A stretch of DNA of 64,000 nt from Opitutales bacterium (lineage in GTDB: Bacteria > Verrucomicrobiota > Verrucomicrobiia > Opitutales > Intestinicryptomonadaceae): contig SUVP01000007.1 in NCBI GenBank assembly GCA_015061945.1, positions 1 to 64,000 on the forward strand, read 5' to 3'. Under the pieces are notes generated by a model that saw nothing but the letters and a program-made list of their open reading frames with translations, had not been told where the DNA came from and ran no database searches. Shown piece after piece: positions 1-9,929 of the stretch (the stretch's first letter is position 1; the number at the start of each line of letters is the position of its first letter). Both the position numbers and the translations under genes were made by a program.

Positions 1-524
1 TTTTTATCTTTTTTTATTTTTTTCAAAAAAAGTTTTTTCAAGGAACTTTCTTCCCAAACTTAAAAAGCTAACCTTTCAAATTTGAAAAGACCTCCCATTA
101 AGCCGACTCACATCTCGCTTGTCAACTCTTTTTTTTATTTTTTTTGAAAAAAATTTTAAAAAAGTAAAAAGTCTTTCAAAGAACGATTTTCAAATAGCGG
201 ATAGAATCCCATTTTGAAAATTGTGATTTTCATCGTGCATTATTTTTTTTCAATTGCAAGCACTTTTTTTAAAAAAATTTTACATCATATATTAACTTTT
301 TAGTAATCAATGAAATAAAAATTAAAATTTTTTTATATTTTTCACAAAAAAAACCGCAATCAATAGAACGATTAACGGTTTTATGTTTATTTTTTACGAT
401 AATTTTTAATCTAAAACAACTGTATTTTTCCTTATGTAAAACCCCTCGAATACCTTATTTTTTCGGCGATTACAAAGATTCCACTTAGATAAATAATTCT
501 ATTTTACAGTCATTGCAGTACTAC

Positions 525-2456
525 TTATTTTACAAGTTTTACATCATCGATACCGACAAAATATGTTATACCTGCTCTGGCTACAAAGCTTAATATACCG
601 TCGTTTGCGGAGTATTTTGCGTTTTCACCCAAGAATGTTTTTGCATCTTTTACTTCGCCTTTATATTCAAGTTTTACTTTCTCCTTATACATCGATTTCC
701 ACACAGCACAAACAGGTGTTCCATCTGATTTTTTCCATGTTGCGATGTGAATATGCCCTTCTCTTTTGTAGGTTGGAATGGATTTTCCGAGCATAGAAGT
801 AAGAGTTTTGTATGAGTAATATGCTGGTTTCTTTTCGAGATTTTTTCTGACAATCCCAAAGTGTGATTCTCTTGTGAAGTCGATTTCAGAACTTCTAAAG
901 CAATATTTAAATATTTTCTGAATACGCATTGACCTCGACAATATATATTCGCGGGGGAGCATCTGTGCTTGCAATTTTTCCGAGAAAACGACGCCTCCGC
1001 TTGTAAACATAGCAATAAACGCACCTTTCATATCCCCGCCGTATTTATAGATTGCACCGACTGGCAATTTTTTTTCTCCGAAATCAGCCCATAAAAATGG
1101 TATAAATTTATCTTCGGGCTTGAGCAAAGAATCGTTCAGATAAACACGTCCATTGAAATATCCGTTTGGATTGATATCTTCAAATCCTTCGCCAGAGAAA
1201 AGCTTTGCGATTGTGTTTTGATAACCTCTTTTTTGCGAAAGTTTAGGTTTGATAAACTCCATTCCTTTATCGTTAAAAGTGTTTATCGCAATACGGAATG
1301 GACGAAGTGCCTTTACACCGACAGCCTTGCGTACAGGTTTTCCGTTTTCGTCTAAATTCAGCAAGAAATAGAATGGAACGCCATTATCGCTAACGACAAT
1401 TCCACCTTCTCTGACATATCGGACAATCTCGACTTTCGCAAAGTGTGGAATGCCCTCAAATCCCCCAATATACAAGACTCTATGCGTACTTGGCTTGAGA
1501 TTTTTGAAAGAGTCGTAATCGATACGTTTGATTTTTTTTGCTGTTGGGAAAGCTTGATACACGGCACCTTTAAATGCGTTTACATACGCACCATATTTTT
1601 CATCACCGAGAAAATATACAGTCGTTTCGGCGAGGTCTACACCAAGCATTTCGAGTGCTCGAGCATAGTATTTTGGCGTGCAAGGATTGATGAACGACGA
1701 CGTATGCCCGATTTCAGAAAACCAAATTTCTTTATCACCCACGCCATATTTTTTCATCAATTTTCGGATATTATTTATTTTGTCGATAAGTTTTTCTTCT
1801 GGAATTGCTCGCCAATCGTATGGATGAATATTCATCACGTCGAAACAATTCGCGGCACCAGCCTTAAAAACATCTTCGATATATGGCAATGCCACACCCG
1901 CTATACCACCAAAAACCGCAGTAGTATTGGGATCGCCACGTTTTATTGCTGGATAAATTTTCTTTAGAAGTTCTGCATATTCTTTTGCATTTGGTTTTAG
2001 TCCGCCCCAAAAACTCAAGTGATTTGGTTCATTGACCATTTCCCAATACTTGATTTTCCCTTTATATCGAGATGCAAATTTTTCGAGGGCTTCTGCCATT
2101 TCATCTGCGTGATGCGGGAAAGGACGTGCGTATTTTGGCACTCCAGACGGGAAGTTTGCACTGATTGTAATACCATTTTCTTCGGCGTATTTCATCAAAT
2201 TATCCCAACGGGTATAATCGAACACGCCTCGCTTTGACTCTATTCTCGACCACGGGAAACCTGTGCGAACAAAACCGATTCCCGCTTCATTCATTATCTT
2301 CATCGATACTTCTGCTTCTGGATATTCTCTATGCGAAAGGTGTGCACAAATGCCAAATGGACTATCTACATCCGCTGGTTTTACTTGCTTTTGTTCGTCT
2401 GCTTTTGCAAAAAAAGCTACACTCAATAACGATGATAAAATAATATACTTTCTCAT
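525..2456 (-). CDS. Secreted GH-A clan glycoside hydrolase (GH39/GH5-like TIM barrel) with C-terminal extension
   Basis: 643-aa ORF with N-terminal signal peptide; YWEMVNEPNHLSFWGG acid/base-type motif and WFSEIGHTS nucleophile-type motif; paralogous to the next ORF. Confidence 0.65.
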   Translation of the reverse strand: MRKYIILSSLLSVAFFAKADEQKQVKPADVDSPFGICAHLSHREYPEAEVSMKIMNEAGIGFVRTGFPWSRIESKRGVFDYTRWDNLMKYAEENGITISANFPSGVPKYARPFPHHADEMAEALEKFASRYKGKIKYWEMVNEPNHLSFWGGLKPNAKEYAELLKKIYPAIKRGDPNTTAVFGGIAGVALPYIEDVFKAGAANCFDVMNIHPYDWRAIPEEKLIDKINNIRKLMKKYGVGDKEIWFSEIGHTSSFINPCTPKYYARALEMLGVDLAETTVYFLGDEKYGAYVNAFKGAVYQAFPTAKKIKRIDYDSFKNLKPSTHRVLYIGGFEGIPHFAKVEIVRYVREGGIVVSDNGVPFYFLLNLDENGKPVRKAVGVKALRPFRIAINTFNDKGMEFIKPKLSQKRGYQNTIAKLFSGEGFEDINPNGYFNGRVYLNDSLLKPEDKFIPFLWADFGEKKLPVGAIYKYGGDMKGAFIAMFTSGGVVFSEKLQAQMLPREYILSRSMRIQKIFKYCFRSSEIDFTRESHFGIVRKNLEKKPAYYSYKTLTSMLGKSIPTYKREGHIHIATWKKSDGTPVCAVWKSMYKEKVKLEYKGEVKDAKTFLGENAKYSANDGILSFVARAGITYFVGIDDVKLVK

Positions 2457-2469
2457 AAAATATTTCTTG

Positions 2470-4446
2470 TTATTTTTTAATAATTTTCAAATTTTTTGCT
2501 CCAACAATATATGAAACGCCACCCGATGCGGTCATATTGATTTTATTTTCGCTTATTTTATACGATTTTTCCTTGCCCAAATAATTTATTACTTCCTTTA
2601 CATCGCCCTGAAATTCGAGACAAACACGCCTGCCGTACATTCCAGTCCAGACAGCACTCACTGGCGTACCGTCTTCTTTTGTCCATTCTGCGATATAAAA
2701 ACCTGTAAAATTTTTATATTTTGGAATAGCCTTGCCGAGCATTTTTGTCAGCGTTTTGTATGCATGATATGCTGGCTTTGGCTCAAGATTTCTACGGATA
2801 ATACCGAAATGTGATTCTCGAGAAAAATTCCATTCATTACTTCTGAAATTATATTTGAAAATACGCTCTACGCCTTCCGAACGAGCCAAGATATATTCGC
2901 GTGGGAGCATTTGTGCCTGCAACTTTTCAGACGCATATTCACGACCTTTTGAGAACATCGCAATAAACGCACCATTCATATCTCCGCCGTATTTATAGAT
3001 TGCACCGAGCGGAATTTTCTTATCACCAAAAACTGCGTTAAGAATTGGGATAAACTTGTCCTCTGGGGCTTTTGCATGAGCTGATGCGTAAAGCCTACCA
3101 GAGTAATTGCCAACCGGCTTTATATCGACAAAACCTTCGCCCGATTCTTTTTTCACGACATCTCCACGCTCGCCTCTTTTATTTGACAAATAAGGAACGA
3201 TAAACTGCATATCGGCATCGTTTCGACTCTTCACACCGATTCTAAAATATTCCATTGTTTTGCGACCACCTACAATGCGTTTTGCACTGCCATCTTTGTC
3301 AATTTTCACATCAAAATAAAACGGCACATCACCACTTGAAACGACAACTCCGCCCTTTGCCAAATATGAACGCAAGTCATCAAGATAATCGTATGGGAAC
3401 GCTTCGTTTTCGCCCATAAACAAGACCGGACATTTTTCAACCGACAATGTTTTGAGTTTATCAAATGTAATACGACGATATTTTTTTGCGTTTGGAATCA
3501 TCGCTTTTACATCGCCTGTAAATGCGTCGGAAAAGATTCCATATTTCTCATCGCTGAGGTGTCCGACAGTTATTTCTTTCACATCATGACCACAAATTTT
3601 TATCGCTCTTTCGATATAATTTTTTGTGCAAGGGTTTGGATACGCCGACGTATATCCTATCTCGGTAATCCAAATTGGTTTGTCGCCTACACCGTATTTT
3701 TCCATCATTTTGCGAGTACCACGGAGTCGTTCAATCAACGTCAATTCAGGCGGAGCCCCCCAACAATACGGATGAACATTCATAACATCAAAACAATTCG
3801 CACCACCATCTTTGAATGTTTCTTCCATATATTTAAATGGAGTTCCTGCTAAACCACCATAGAGAATTACTGCATCAGGATTTACTTTTTTCAATGCTGG
3901 ATAAACTTTTTTTATCAACGCACGATACTCGATAGGATTAGGTTGCAAACCGCCCCAAAAGCTCAAATGGTCGGGCTCGTTTACCATTTCCCAATACTTG
4001 ATTTTACCTTTAAAATGTTCGACAAATTTCGCACTTGACTCCGCTAATTCATCGAGATGATGCGGGAATGGACGTGCAAATTTTGGAGTCGCACCAGGAA
4101 TAATCGTCAATACTTCAACACCTGCTGACTGTGCCTTTGCGACTAAAGTGTCCCATTTTGAATAATTGAATTTCCCTTTTTCTTTTTCGACCCCCCCCCA
4201 ATCGAAGTCTGTTCTGAACGCAGATATGCCTGCTTCTCTCATAAGTTTTAATTGTGCGTCGGCACAATCAAATTCCCAGCGAGACAAGTGTGAACAAACT
4301 CCGTATGGATTTATTACTTCAGATTGCTTCTCATTTTTTTCAGCCGAAAAAAGTTCGGCACAAAAAAATACAATACCCACTATGACAAGAAAAAACACAT
4401 CTTTCATAGATAAGCATTCTAAAAATAGGATGATGAAATTCAACAA
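2470..4446 (-). CDS. Secreted GH-A clan glycoside hydrolase, tandem paralog of the 525-2456 gene
   Basis: 658-aa ORF; YWEMVNEPDHLSFWGG and WITEIGYTS motifs; true start probably the internal MKDVFFLVIVG signal peptide at about 4407. Confidence 0.65.
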   Translation of the reverse strand: MLNFIILFLECLSMKDVFFLVIVGIVFFCAELFSAEKNEKQSEVINPYGVCSHLSRWEFDCADAQLKLMREAGISAFRTDFDWGGVEKEKGKFNYSKWDTLVAKAQSAGVEVLTIIPGATPKFARPFPHHLDELAESSAKFVEHFKGKIKYWEMVNEPDHLSFWGGLQPNPIEYRALIKKVYPALKKVNPDAVILYGGLAGTPFKYMEETFKDGGANCFDVMNVHPYCWGAPPELTLIERLRGTRKMMEKYGVGDKPIWITEIGYTSAYPNPCTKNYIERAIKICGHDVKEITVGHLSDEKYGIFSDAFTGDVKAMIPNAKKYRRITFDKLKTLSVEKCPVLFMGENEAFPYDYLDDLRSYLAKGGVVVSSGDVPFYFDVKIDKDGSAKRIVGGRKTMEYFRIGVKSRNDADMQFIVPYLSNKRGERGDVVKKESGEGFVDIKPVGNYSGRLYASAHAKAPEDKFIPILNAVFGDKKIPLGAIYKYGGDMNGAFIAMFSKGREYASEKLQAQMLPREYILARSEGVERIFKYNFRSNEWNFSRESHFGIIRRNLEPKPAYHAYKTLTKMLGKAIPKYKNFTGFYIAEWTKEDGTPVSAVWTGMYGRRVCLEFQGDVKEVINYLGKEKSYKISENKINMTASGGVSYIVGAKNLKIIKK

Positions 4447-4455
4447 AATTTAGCA

Positions 4456-4553
4456 CAAAAAAATCCGCACAGAAAGACTCCATAACTTCGACATCGTCCG
4501 CCATATTGGCGATTACTTTTGCCAGTAATTGCGGGAGCTCTCACTTGCGGATT
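4456..4553 (-). ncRNA. Candidate structured RNA or elaborate terminator, multibranched, with U-tract
   Basis: Minus strand: closing stem AATCCGCA(4553-4546)/TGCGGATT(4469-4462) followed by T7; internal hairpins ATTACT-ggcaaa-AGTAAT and CGCCA-ata-TGGCG; partial GAGAG-CTCC/GGAGTCTTTC pairing. Confidence 0.45.
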
Positions 4554-4565
4554 AAAGAAAATCGA

Positions 4566-6983
4566 TTACGATTCTTTTGTAGCTGTTTCGTCAAGCCCAC
4601 TTGGCTCTACATCACCTTTTGGCTGAACTTCCGGTGGTGTTGTGTAATAATTTTGGTAGCTCTTATCGTAATAATTCAAGCTGTATGACGATGAAAGCGA
4701 TGATGTAACCATATTCATTACCGCACCAAATACAGGAACATTTGTTTCCATCATTCTGCGGACATAATTTCTTACAGCTTTACGCTTTGCCACGTTAAAC
4801 TTGATGACGTAAATGATACCATCTGTATTTGGCAAGAGAGAAATAGCGTCGCTAACAGCTCCGATTGGCGGAGAGTCGATAAAGATTCTATCGTACTTTT
4901 CACGCAATGCCAAAATGAATGAAATGAACTCTTCCGAATTGAGCATTTGTGTTGGGTTCGACGCACGCTTTTCGCAAACGAGAACGTCGAGATTCGGGAA
5001 GTAATCCTTAACGATTGCACTTTCGAGTGGCTTACCTTCTTCAATGCAACTTACGATACCTTCAGTTGTGTTGATATCGAGAATCTTTGCCAACGCTGGC
5101 AAACGCAAGTCTGCGTCGATAACAATAACTTTTTCACCGTTGAGTGCACATGTAAATGCGAGATTCGATACAACGAACGATTTACCTTCAGATGGTGTCG
5201 TACTTGTAAAGAGAATAACCTTTGCATTTTTGCTCAAAGAATTTACCTTCAAAGTAGAATGCAATGAACGGAAAGCTTCTGTTGTTGCACGGTCTGCATT
5301 TGATGCTGCAACTTGTGCTTTTTCTGATGAACTCAATCTCTTGATTCGTGGAATTACGCCCAAGAGAGGGAGTCCGATTACCGATTCCACGTCATACGAG
5401 CTCTTTGTTCTATCGTCGAAGAATGCGACGAGGAATGCCATACCGATACCACCAGCTATGCCAGCAAAGAGACCGAGAATAATGTTCAACACATAATTCG
5501 GGCTCGATGGACGTGGAGAGATACCAGCTCTGTCAACGATATTTGCACCTTCATTGATAAGGCTGACTTGTGCAGTTCTTACACTCAACGATTGAATGAG
5601 CGATTGGTGCATAAGTTCTGCAACCTGACGTTCACGTTCAATCGATTTATAAATGATAGCTTTTTGAGCCAAGCCCAAAATTTCTTCTTTCTTTACGCTC
5701 AAACGTTTTTGCGATTGCTCGTAATTTTGCTTTGCATTTTCGTATGATGCACGGATTTTCGAGCAAGCAGTTTCAAGAGCAACTTGAAGTTCCTTCTCGA
5801 TTTGGTCGAGAGTTTTGCGAGCTTCAATCATTTTTGGGTGCTTTTCTTTATAACGCTTTTCCAAACCTGCAACGATAACTTGTTGTGTAGATTTATCTGT
5901 TACCAATTTTGCGACACCTGGAAGTTCTGCGATAAATGGCAATGTGCACAAGTCTTTTTTCAAGCGATTATATTCTTGAACTAAGTCCCACTGAGTTGAC
6001 ATCGCATCAAAAACACGTTTATCGTTTGTGAGGATAGAATTGATATCACGCAATTCGTTGCGGTCAACGTCATCGAGTTGGTCGAGCGATACACCGCCTT
6101 GTTCTTTTCTGTATTCAACGAGTTTCTTATCGAGTTCTTTTACCTTTGCTTCTTGTTGCGATACTTTTGTACGCAACTCATCGATAGAATTCATCAACTT
6201 TTGAACTTTAACTTGGTGCGTGTATGAAATGTATTCAGTTGCGAACAAGTTTGTGATTCTTGCAGCCATTTGAGCATCTGGGTGCTCAAACATAATACGA
6301 ACGATAAGAGAAAGTCTTTCTGGAATAATCCTTCTGTATTCAGCCAAAATTTCTTCTTCAGTCTTTTTTGGTCCGAAAGTAATCATATCGTTAAATGGGT
6401 TCATCAACGATTTTATTTCGTCTTCTTTCAAGCGTGATTTTACCGCAGAAACAACTTCCATACTTTCCATCAATTTGACTTGTGTATTGAAGTCTTCCGT
6501 TGACAAAATAATTTCGTTTCTGCTTTGTTGAACTCCACCAGGACCGTTAATCGGCACGTCAGAATCACGTAATACTTGGACTGTTGCAACCGATGTATAA
6601 ATTGGAGTCATACGGAAAGTGTAAAGCAACACGCCTGCAAAAATAACGAAGAATGTAACAATGATATACCAAATTCTTTCGCGAAGAATCATCATATAGT
6701 CACGGAAAGTTCTGTTTGGCATACCATTTGCAACACCATTATCAACTGGCTTTGCACCATAACCACCGCCATAATACGAAGCACCGTATCCGCCATAGTT
6801 TGCACCATAACCACTGCCATAGCCATAGCCACCACTTCCGTAGCCGTAGCCACCGCCACCATAACCGTAGCCACCATAGCCCCCGCCGTAGCCATAACCG
6901 CCACCGACGATTACTTTTTTCTTCTTAACAACCTTTTGTGCAGGCTGTGCTTGTGGTTGAGTATTGTTATCAGAATTTTCCAT
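4566..6983 (-). CDS. Polysaccharide biosynthesis tyrosine autokinase (Wzc/BY-kinase) with Gly/Tyr-rich N-terminal extension
   Basis: Wzz-like domain, coiled coil, P-loop FTSTTPSEGKSFVVSNLA, Walker A' VIVIDADLRLP, C-terminal Tyr cluster YSLNYYDKSYQNYYTT. Confidence 0.9.
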   Translation of the reverse strand: MENSDNNTQPQAQPAQKVVKKKKVIVGGGYGYGGGYGGYGYGGGGYGYGSGGYGYGSGYGANYGGYGASYYGGGYGAKPVDNGVANGMPNRTFRDYMMILRERIWYIIVTFFVIFAGVLLYTFRMTPIYTSVATVQVLRDSDVPINGPGGVQQSRNEIILSTEDFNTQVKLMESMEVVSAVKSRLKEDEIKSLMNPFNDMITFGPKKTEEEILAEYRRIIPERLSLIVRIMFEHPDAQMAARITNLFATEYISYTHQVKVQKLMNSIDELRTKVSQQEAKVKELDKKLVEYRKEQGGVSLDQLDDVDRNELRDINSILTNDKRVFDAMSTQWDLVQEYNRLKKDLCTLPFIAELPGVAKLVTDKSTQQVIVAGLEKRYKEKHPKMIEARKTLDQIEKELQVALETACSKIRASYENAKQNYEQSQKRLSVKKEEILGLAQKAIIYKSIERERQVAELMHQSLIQSLSVRTAQVSLINEGANIVDRAGISPRPSSPNYVLNIILGLFAGIAGGIGMAFLVAFFDDRTKSSYDVESVIGLPLLGVIPRIKRLSSSEKAQVAASNADRATTEAFRSLHSTLKVNSLSKNAKVILFTSTTPSEGKSFVVSNLAFTCALNGEKVIVIDADLRLPALAKILDINTTEGIVSCIEEGKPLESAIVKDYFPNLDVLVCEKRASNPTQMLNSEEFISFILALREKYDRIFIDSPPIGAVSDAISLLPNTDGIIYVIKFNVAKRKAVRNYVRRMMETNVPVFGAVMNMVTSSLSSSYSLNYYDKSYQNYYTTPPEVQPKGDVEPSGLDETATKES
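6756..6905 (-). repeat. DNA encoding Gly/Tyr low-complexity tract in the autokinase N-terminus
   Basis: Degenerate GGYGYG repeats, about 15 Tyr in about 50 residues. Confidence 0.85.
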
Positions 6984-7023
6984 TGTGAAAAGATGTTAGT
7001 AAATTTTAGGAATGTTAAATGTA

Positions 7024-7614
7024 TTAGAACATTGCTTCTTGAACTTCGATAGTATCGCCATCGAGAACTGGAAAGTCTTTCGCACCTTCTTTATTCAAGA
7101 TTGCACGGAAATCGATTTCAAATACTTTGACTTCGCCACCGGGAAGAGTTCTCTTGATATTGATAGCACGGAGGTTTGCCAAACGTGTTGTACCCATTGC
7201 ACCAGCAATTGCTTTCGAGAGAGTCATATTTTCTTCAGGTGGGAACATAACTTCACCCGGGCGATTTACCTGACCAATCACATATACGCGACGTGGTGAA
7301 TATTCAGAAATAAAGATAGAAACATCAGCCTTTACCAAATAATCTTTTTCATAAAGAGCTTTTATTTGTTTTTGTGCTTCTTGGACTGTAAGCCCCGAAA
7401 CTTTTACAGCATTAATAAGAGGCATCACAATCATTCCATTTTGGCTCACCTTATAAATAGTATCCAAATCTGGCTCTTGGAAGACCCTCACTGTAAGCAC
7501 GTCGAGTGGGCGAAGCTTATATTGCGACATACCAGTTGCTGAATCCGTCGCAAATGAATGTACAGATGCAAATAAAGTTGCTATTACTAAAAATCTCTTA
7601 AAAAATTTAATCAT
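7024..7614 (-). CDS. Polysaccharide export protein (Wza-like, SLBB)
   Basis: YKLRPLDVLTVRVFQEPDLDTIYKVSQNGMIVMPLI and VYVIGQVNRPGEV motifs; upstream of the autokinase. Confidence 0.88.
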   Translation of the reverse strand: MIKFFKRFLVIATLFASVHSFATDSATGMSQYKLRPLDVLTVRVFQEPDLDTIYKVSQNGMIVMPLINAVKVSGLTVQEAQKQIKALYEKDYLVKADVSIFISEYSPRRVYVIGQVNRPGEVMFPPEENMTLSKAIAGAMGTTRLANLRAINIKRTLPGGEVKVFEIDFRAILNKEGAKDFPVLDGDTIEVQEAMF

Positions 7615-7776
7615 ATTTACACGTTATGGCAGATTGTCTTTTATTTTTCAACAATATTTTAGTAAAATTATTCATACTACAGAAATTTTCTTTTCTGATA
7701 CGAAAATGGTTGAAAAAATTTAATGATTCGCCATAGATAACGGAAAGAATTTAAAAACAAACATAGATAGAATAAA

Positions 7777-9741
7777 ATGGATAATAAAACACTTCAAAAC
7801 GCAGCAAACCAAGCGAGAGGTCTGGCAATAGACGCAATCGAAAAATGCTCTTCAGGGCACCTTGGTTTACCATTGGGATGTGCTGAAATCGGTGCAGTTC
7901 TCTTTGGAGAAATATTGAAAGTTAACCCGAAAAAGCCATCATGGCTCAATCGCGACAAATTCGTATTGAGTGCCGGACATGGTAGTATGTTTATCTATTC
8001 ATGGTTGCATATTGCAGGCTACAACCTCTCGATAGACGATATTAAAAATTTCCGTCAAAAAGGTTCAAAAACTCCAGGACACCCAGAGTTTGGCGAAACA
8101 GAAGGTGTTGAAGCAACAAGCGGTCCGCTCGGACAAGGCATTGGCAACGCTGTCGGTATGGCAATCTCGGCAAAAATGGCAGGTGCTACATTCAATACCG
8201 ACGACGCTAAAATTTTCGATTCTAAAGTATGGTGCTTGGCTGGCGATGGTTGTATTCAAGAAGGTATTTCGTCTGAAGCATCGGCAATCGCTGGAGTACT
8301 CAAGCTCGGCAACCTCGTATTGTTGTACGATTCTAACGACGTAACGCTCGACGCTATGGCAGATAAGACAATGACAGAAGATACTGCAAAGCGATATGAA
8401 TCGTACGGATGGGAAGTATGCACTTGCAATGGACACGATATCGACGCTGTACGCTCTGCCCTTCTCTCTGCAAAGAATTCAACATCGGACAAGCCAAAGT
8501 TGATAATCTTCAAGACTATCATCGGTAAAGGTATCGCTGAAATTGAAAACTCTGCAAAAGGACACGGCGAAGGCGGTGCAAAATTTGCAGATTCTGCAAG
8601 AAAATCTCTCGGCTTGCCTGAAGAAAAATTCTACGTTTCACAAGAAACTTACGACGCATATGCTGACGCATTTAAAGCACGTGAACAAGAATGTGAACAA
8701 TGGGAAAATCTCTTTGCAAAATGGCAAGAAGCAAATCCGGAACTCGCTAAAAAACTCGATATTTGTTTGAACAAAAAATCGAAGGGAATGTCCGCCGAAG
8801 AATTGCTCAAACTCATTCCAGAATTCCCTGCTGACGATAAGAGTGCAACTCGTGCATCAGGCGGTAAGATTATGAACGAGCTCGCAAAACACCTGCCATA
8901 TATGATTACAGGTGCGGCAGACCTCTTTGGCTCGACAAAAAATTACCTCAAGGATATGGGCGACTTCTCTGCTGAAAATCCACAAGGTAGAAATCTTTGG
9001 TATGGTATCCGTGAACACGCAATGGGAGCAATCACAAATGGTATTGCATACTCTGGAATTTTTGAACCATCGTGTGCAACATTCTTGACATTTGCAGGCT
9101 ATATGCTCGGGTCAATCCGTGTATCAGCACTTTCACGCTTGCCAGTACAATATGTGTTCACACACGATTCTGTCGGCGTAGGTATGGATGGACCAACACA
9201 CCAACCAGTAGAAATGGTTTCAATCTTGCGTTGTATTCCACGTCTCGACGTAATTCGTCCTGCAGATTCAGAAGAATGTGCGTCAGCTTGGGCAATGGCA
9301 CTCGCAAAGAAAGACGGTCCAACTGCATTGATTCTTTCACGTCAAAACATTCCACTTCAAACATCTGTTTCGGCAGAGACAAAGAGAATGGGAACACTCA
9401 AGGGTGCATACATCGCAAAGAAAGAAAGTGGCGAACTCAAAAAGATTATCATCGCATCGGGTTCAGAACTTCAATATGCGTTGAAAGCTGGCGAGCAAGA
9501 AGAAAGCACTCGTGTTGTATCAATGCCAAGTATGGAAGTTTTCGACAGACAAACTGATTCCTACAAAGAAGAAGTATTGCCAGCGTCATGCCAAAATAGA
9601 ATTGCTATCGAAGCTGGTATATCGCAAATGTGGTATAAATACGCATCAAAGGTTGTAGCGACCGACGATTTCGGTTTTTCAGCCGATGCTCCATATTTGT
9701 TTGAAGCATTCAATATCAGCGAGAAAGCACTTTTGGATTAA
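7777..9741 (+). CDS. tkt: Transketolase
   Basis: [40 protein letters not shown] ThDP motif, [19 protein letters not shown]. Confidence 0.95.
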   Translation: MDNKTLQNAANQARGLAIDAIEKCSSGHLGLPLGCAEIGAVLFGEILKVNPKKPSWLNRDKFVLSAGHGSMFIYSWLHIAGYNLSIDDIKNFRQKGSKTPGHPEFGETEGVEATSGPLGQGIGNAVGMAISAKMAGATFNTDDAKIFDSKVWCLAGDGCIQEGISSEASAIAGVLKLGNLVLLYDSNDVTLDAMADKTMTEDTAKRYESYGWEVCTCNGHDIDAVRSALLSAKNSTSDKPKLIIFKTIIGKGIAEIENSAKGHGEGGAKFADSARKSLGLPEEKFYVSQETYDAYADAFKAREQECEQWENLFAKWQEANPELAKKLDICLNKKSKGMSAEELLKLIPEFPADDKSATRASGGKIMNELAKHLPYMITGAADLFGSTKNYLKDMGDFSAENPQGRNLWYGIREHAMGAITNGIAYSGIFEPSCATFLTFAGYMLGSIRVSALSRLPVQYVFTHDSVGVGMDGPTHQPVEMVSILRCIPRLDVIRPADSEECASAWAMALAKKDGPTALILSRQNIPLQTSVSAETKRMGTLKGAYIAKKESGELKKIIIASGSELQYALKAGEQEESTRVVSMPSMEVFDRQTDSYKEEVLPASCQNRIAIEAGISQMWYKYASKVVATDDFGFSADAPYLFEAFNISEKALLD

Positions 9742-9754
9742 TTCAATCAACCAC

Positions 9755-9787
9755 AAAAAAGGTAGGATAAAACCTGCCTTTTTTTTG
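9755..9787 (+). terminator. Intrinsic terminator after transketolase
   Basis: AAAAAAGGTAGG-ataaaa-CCTGCCTTTTTTTT. Confidence 0.8.
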
Positions 9788-9849
9788 TTATATTTTTATT
9801 TTAAAAGCTTGATTTTTTGTAAAAAATATTAAATATATACAGAAAATGG

Positions 9850-9901
9850 GCGACGTATTTAATATGTTTCTAAAAAAAGCAACGTATTTAACACGTTTCT
9901 A
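9850..9901. promoter_or_regulatory. Tandem operator-like direct repeat upstream of porin
   Basis: GCGACGTATTTAATATGTTTCTA and GCAACGTATTTAACACGTTTCTA (20/23 identical) 29 bp apart; each core is an imperfect palindrome. Confidence 0.5.
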
Positions 9902-9929
9902 TAAACTAACCAAACAAACTATATAAAAT

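Noticed and set aside
350-382. Hairpin AAAACCG..AATC..GATT..CGGTTTT in the AT-rich first 520 bp
   Set aside because: Plausibly just a weak terminator; the rest is A/T homopolymer sequence, so no stronger claim is justified.
1443-1967. 174-aa plus-strand ORF inside the first GH gene
   Set aside because: Antisense to a clear glycoside hydrolase; no start context or family signal.
6576-7052. Plus-strand ORF with Ile/Thr/Ala repeats (TTAIAIATTSVAVATATITVATIAPAVAITAT)
   Set aside because: Antisense of the Gly/Tyr tract in the autokinase gene.
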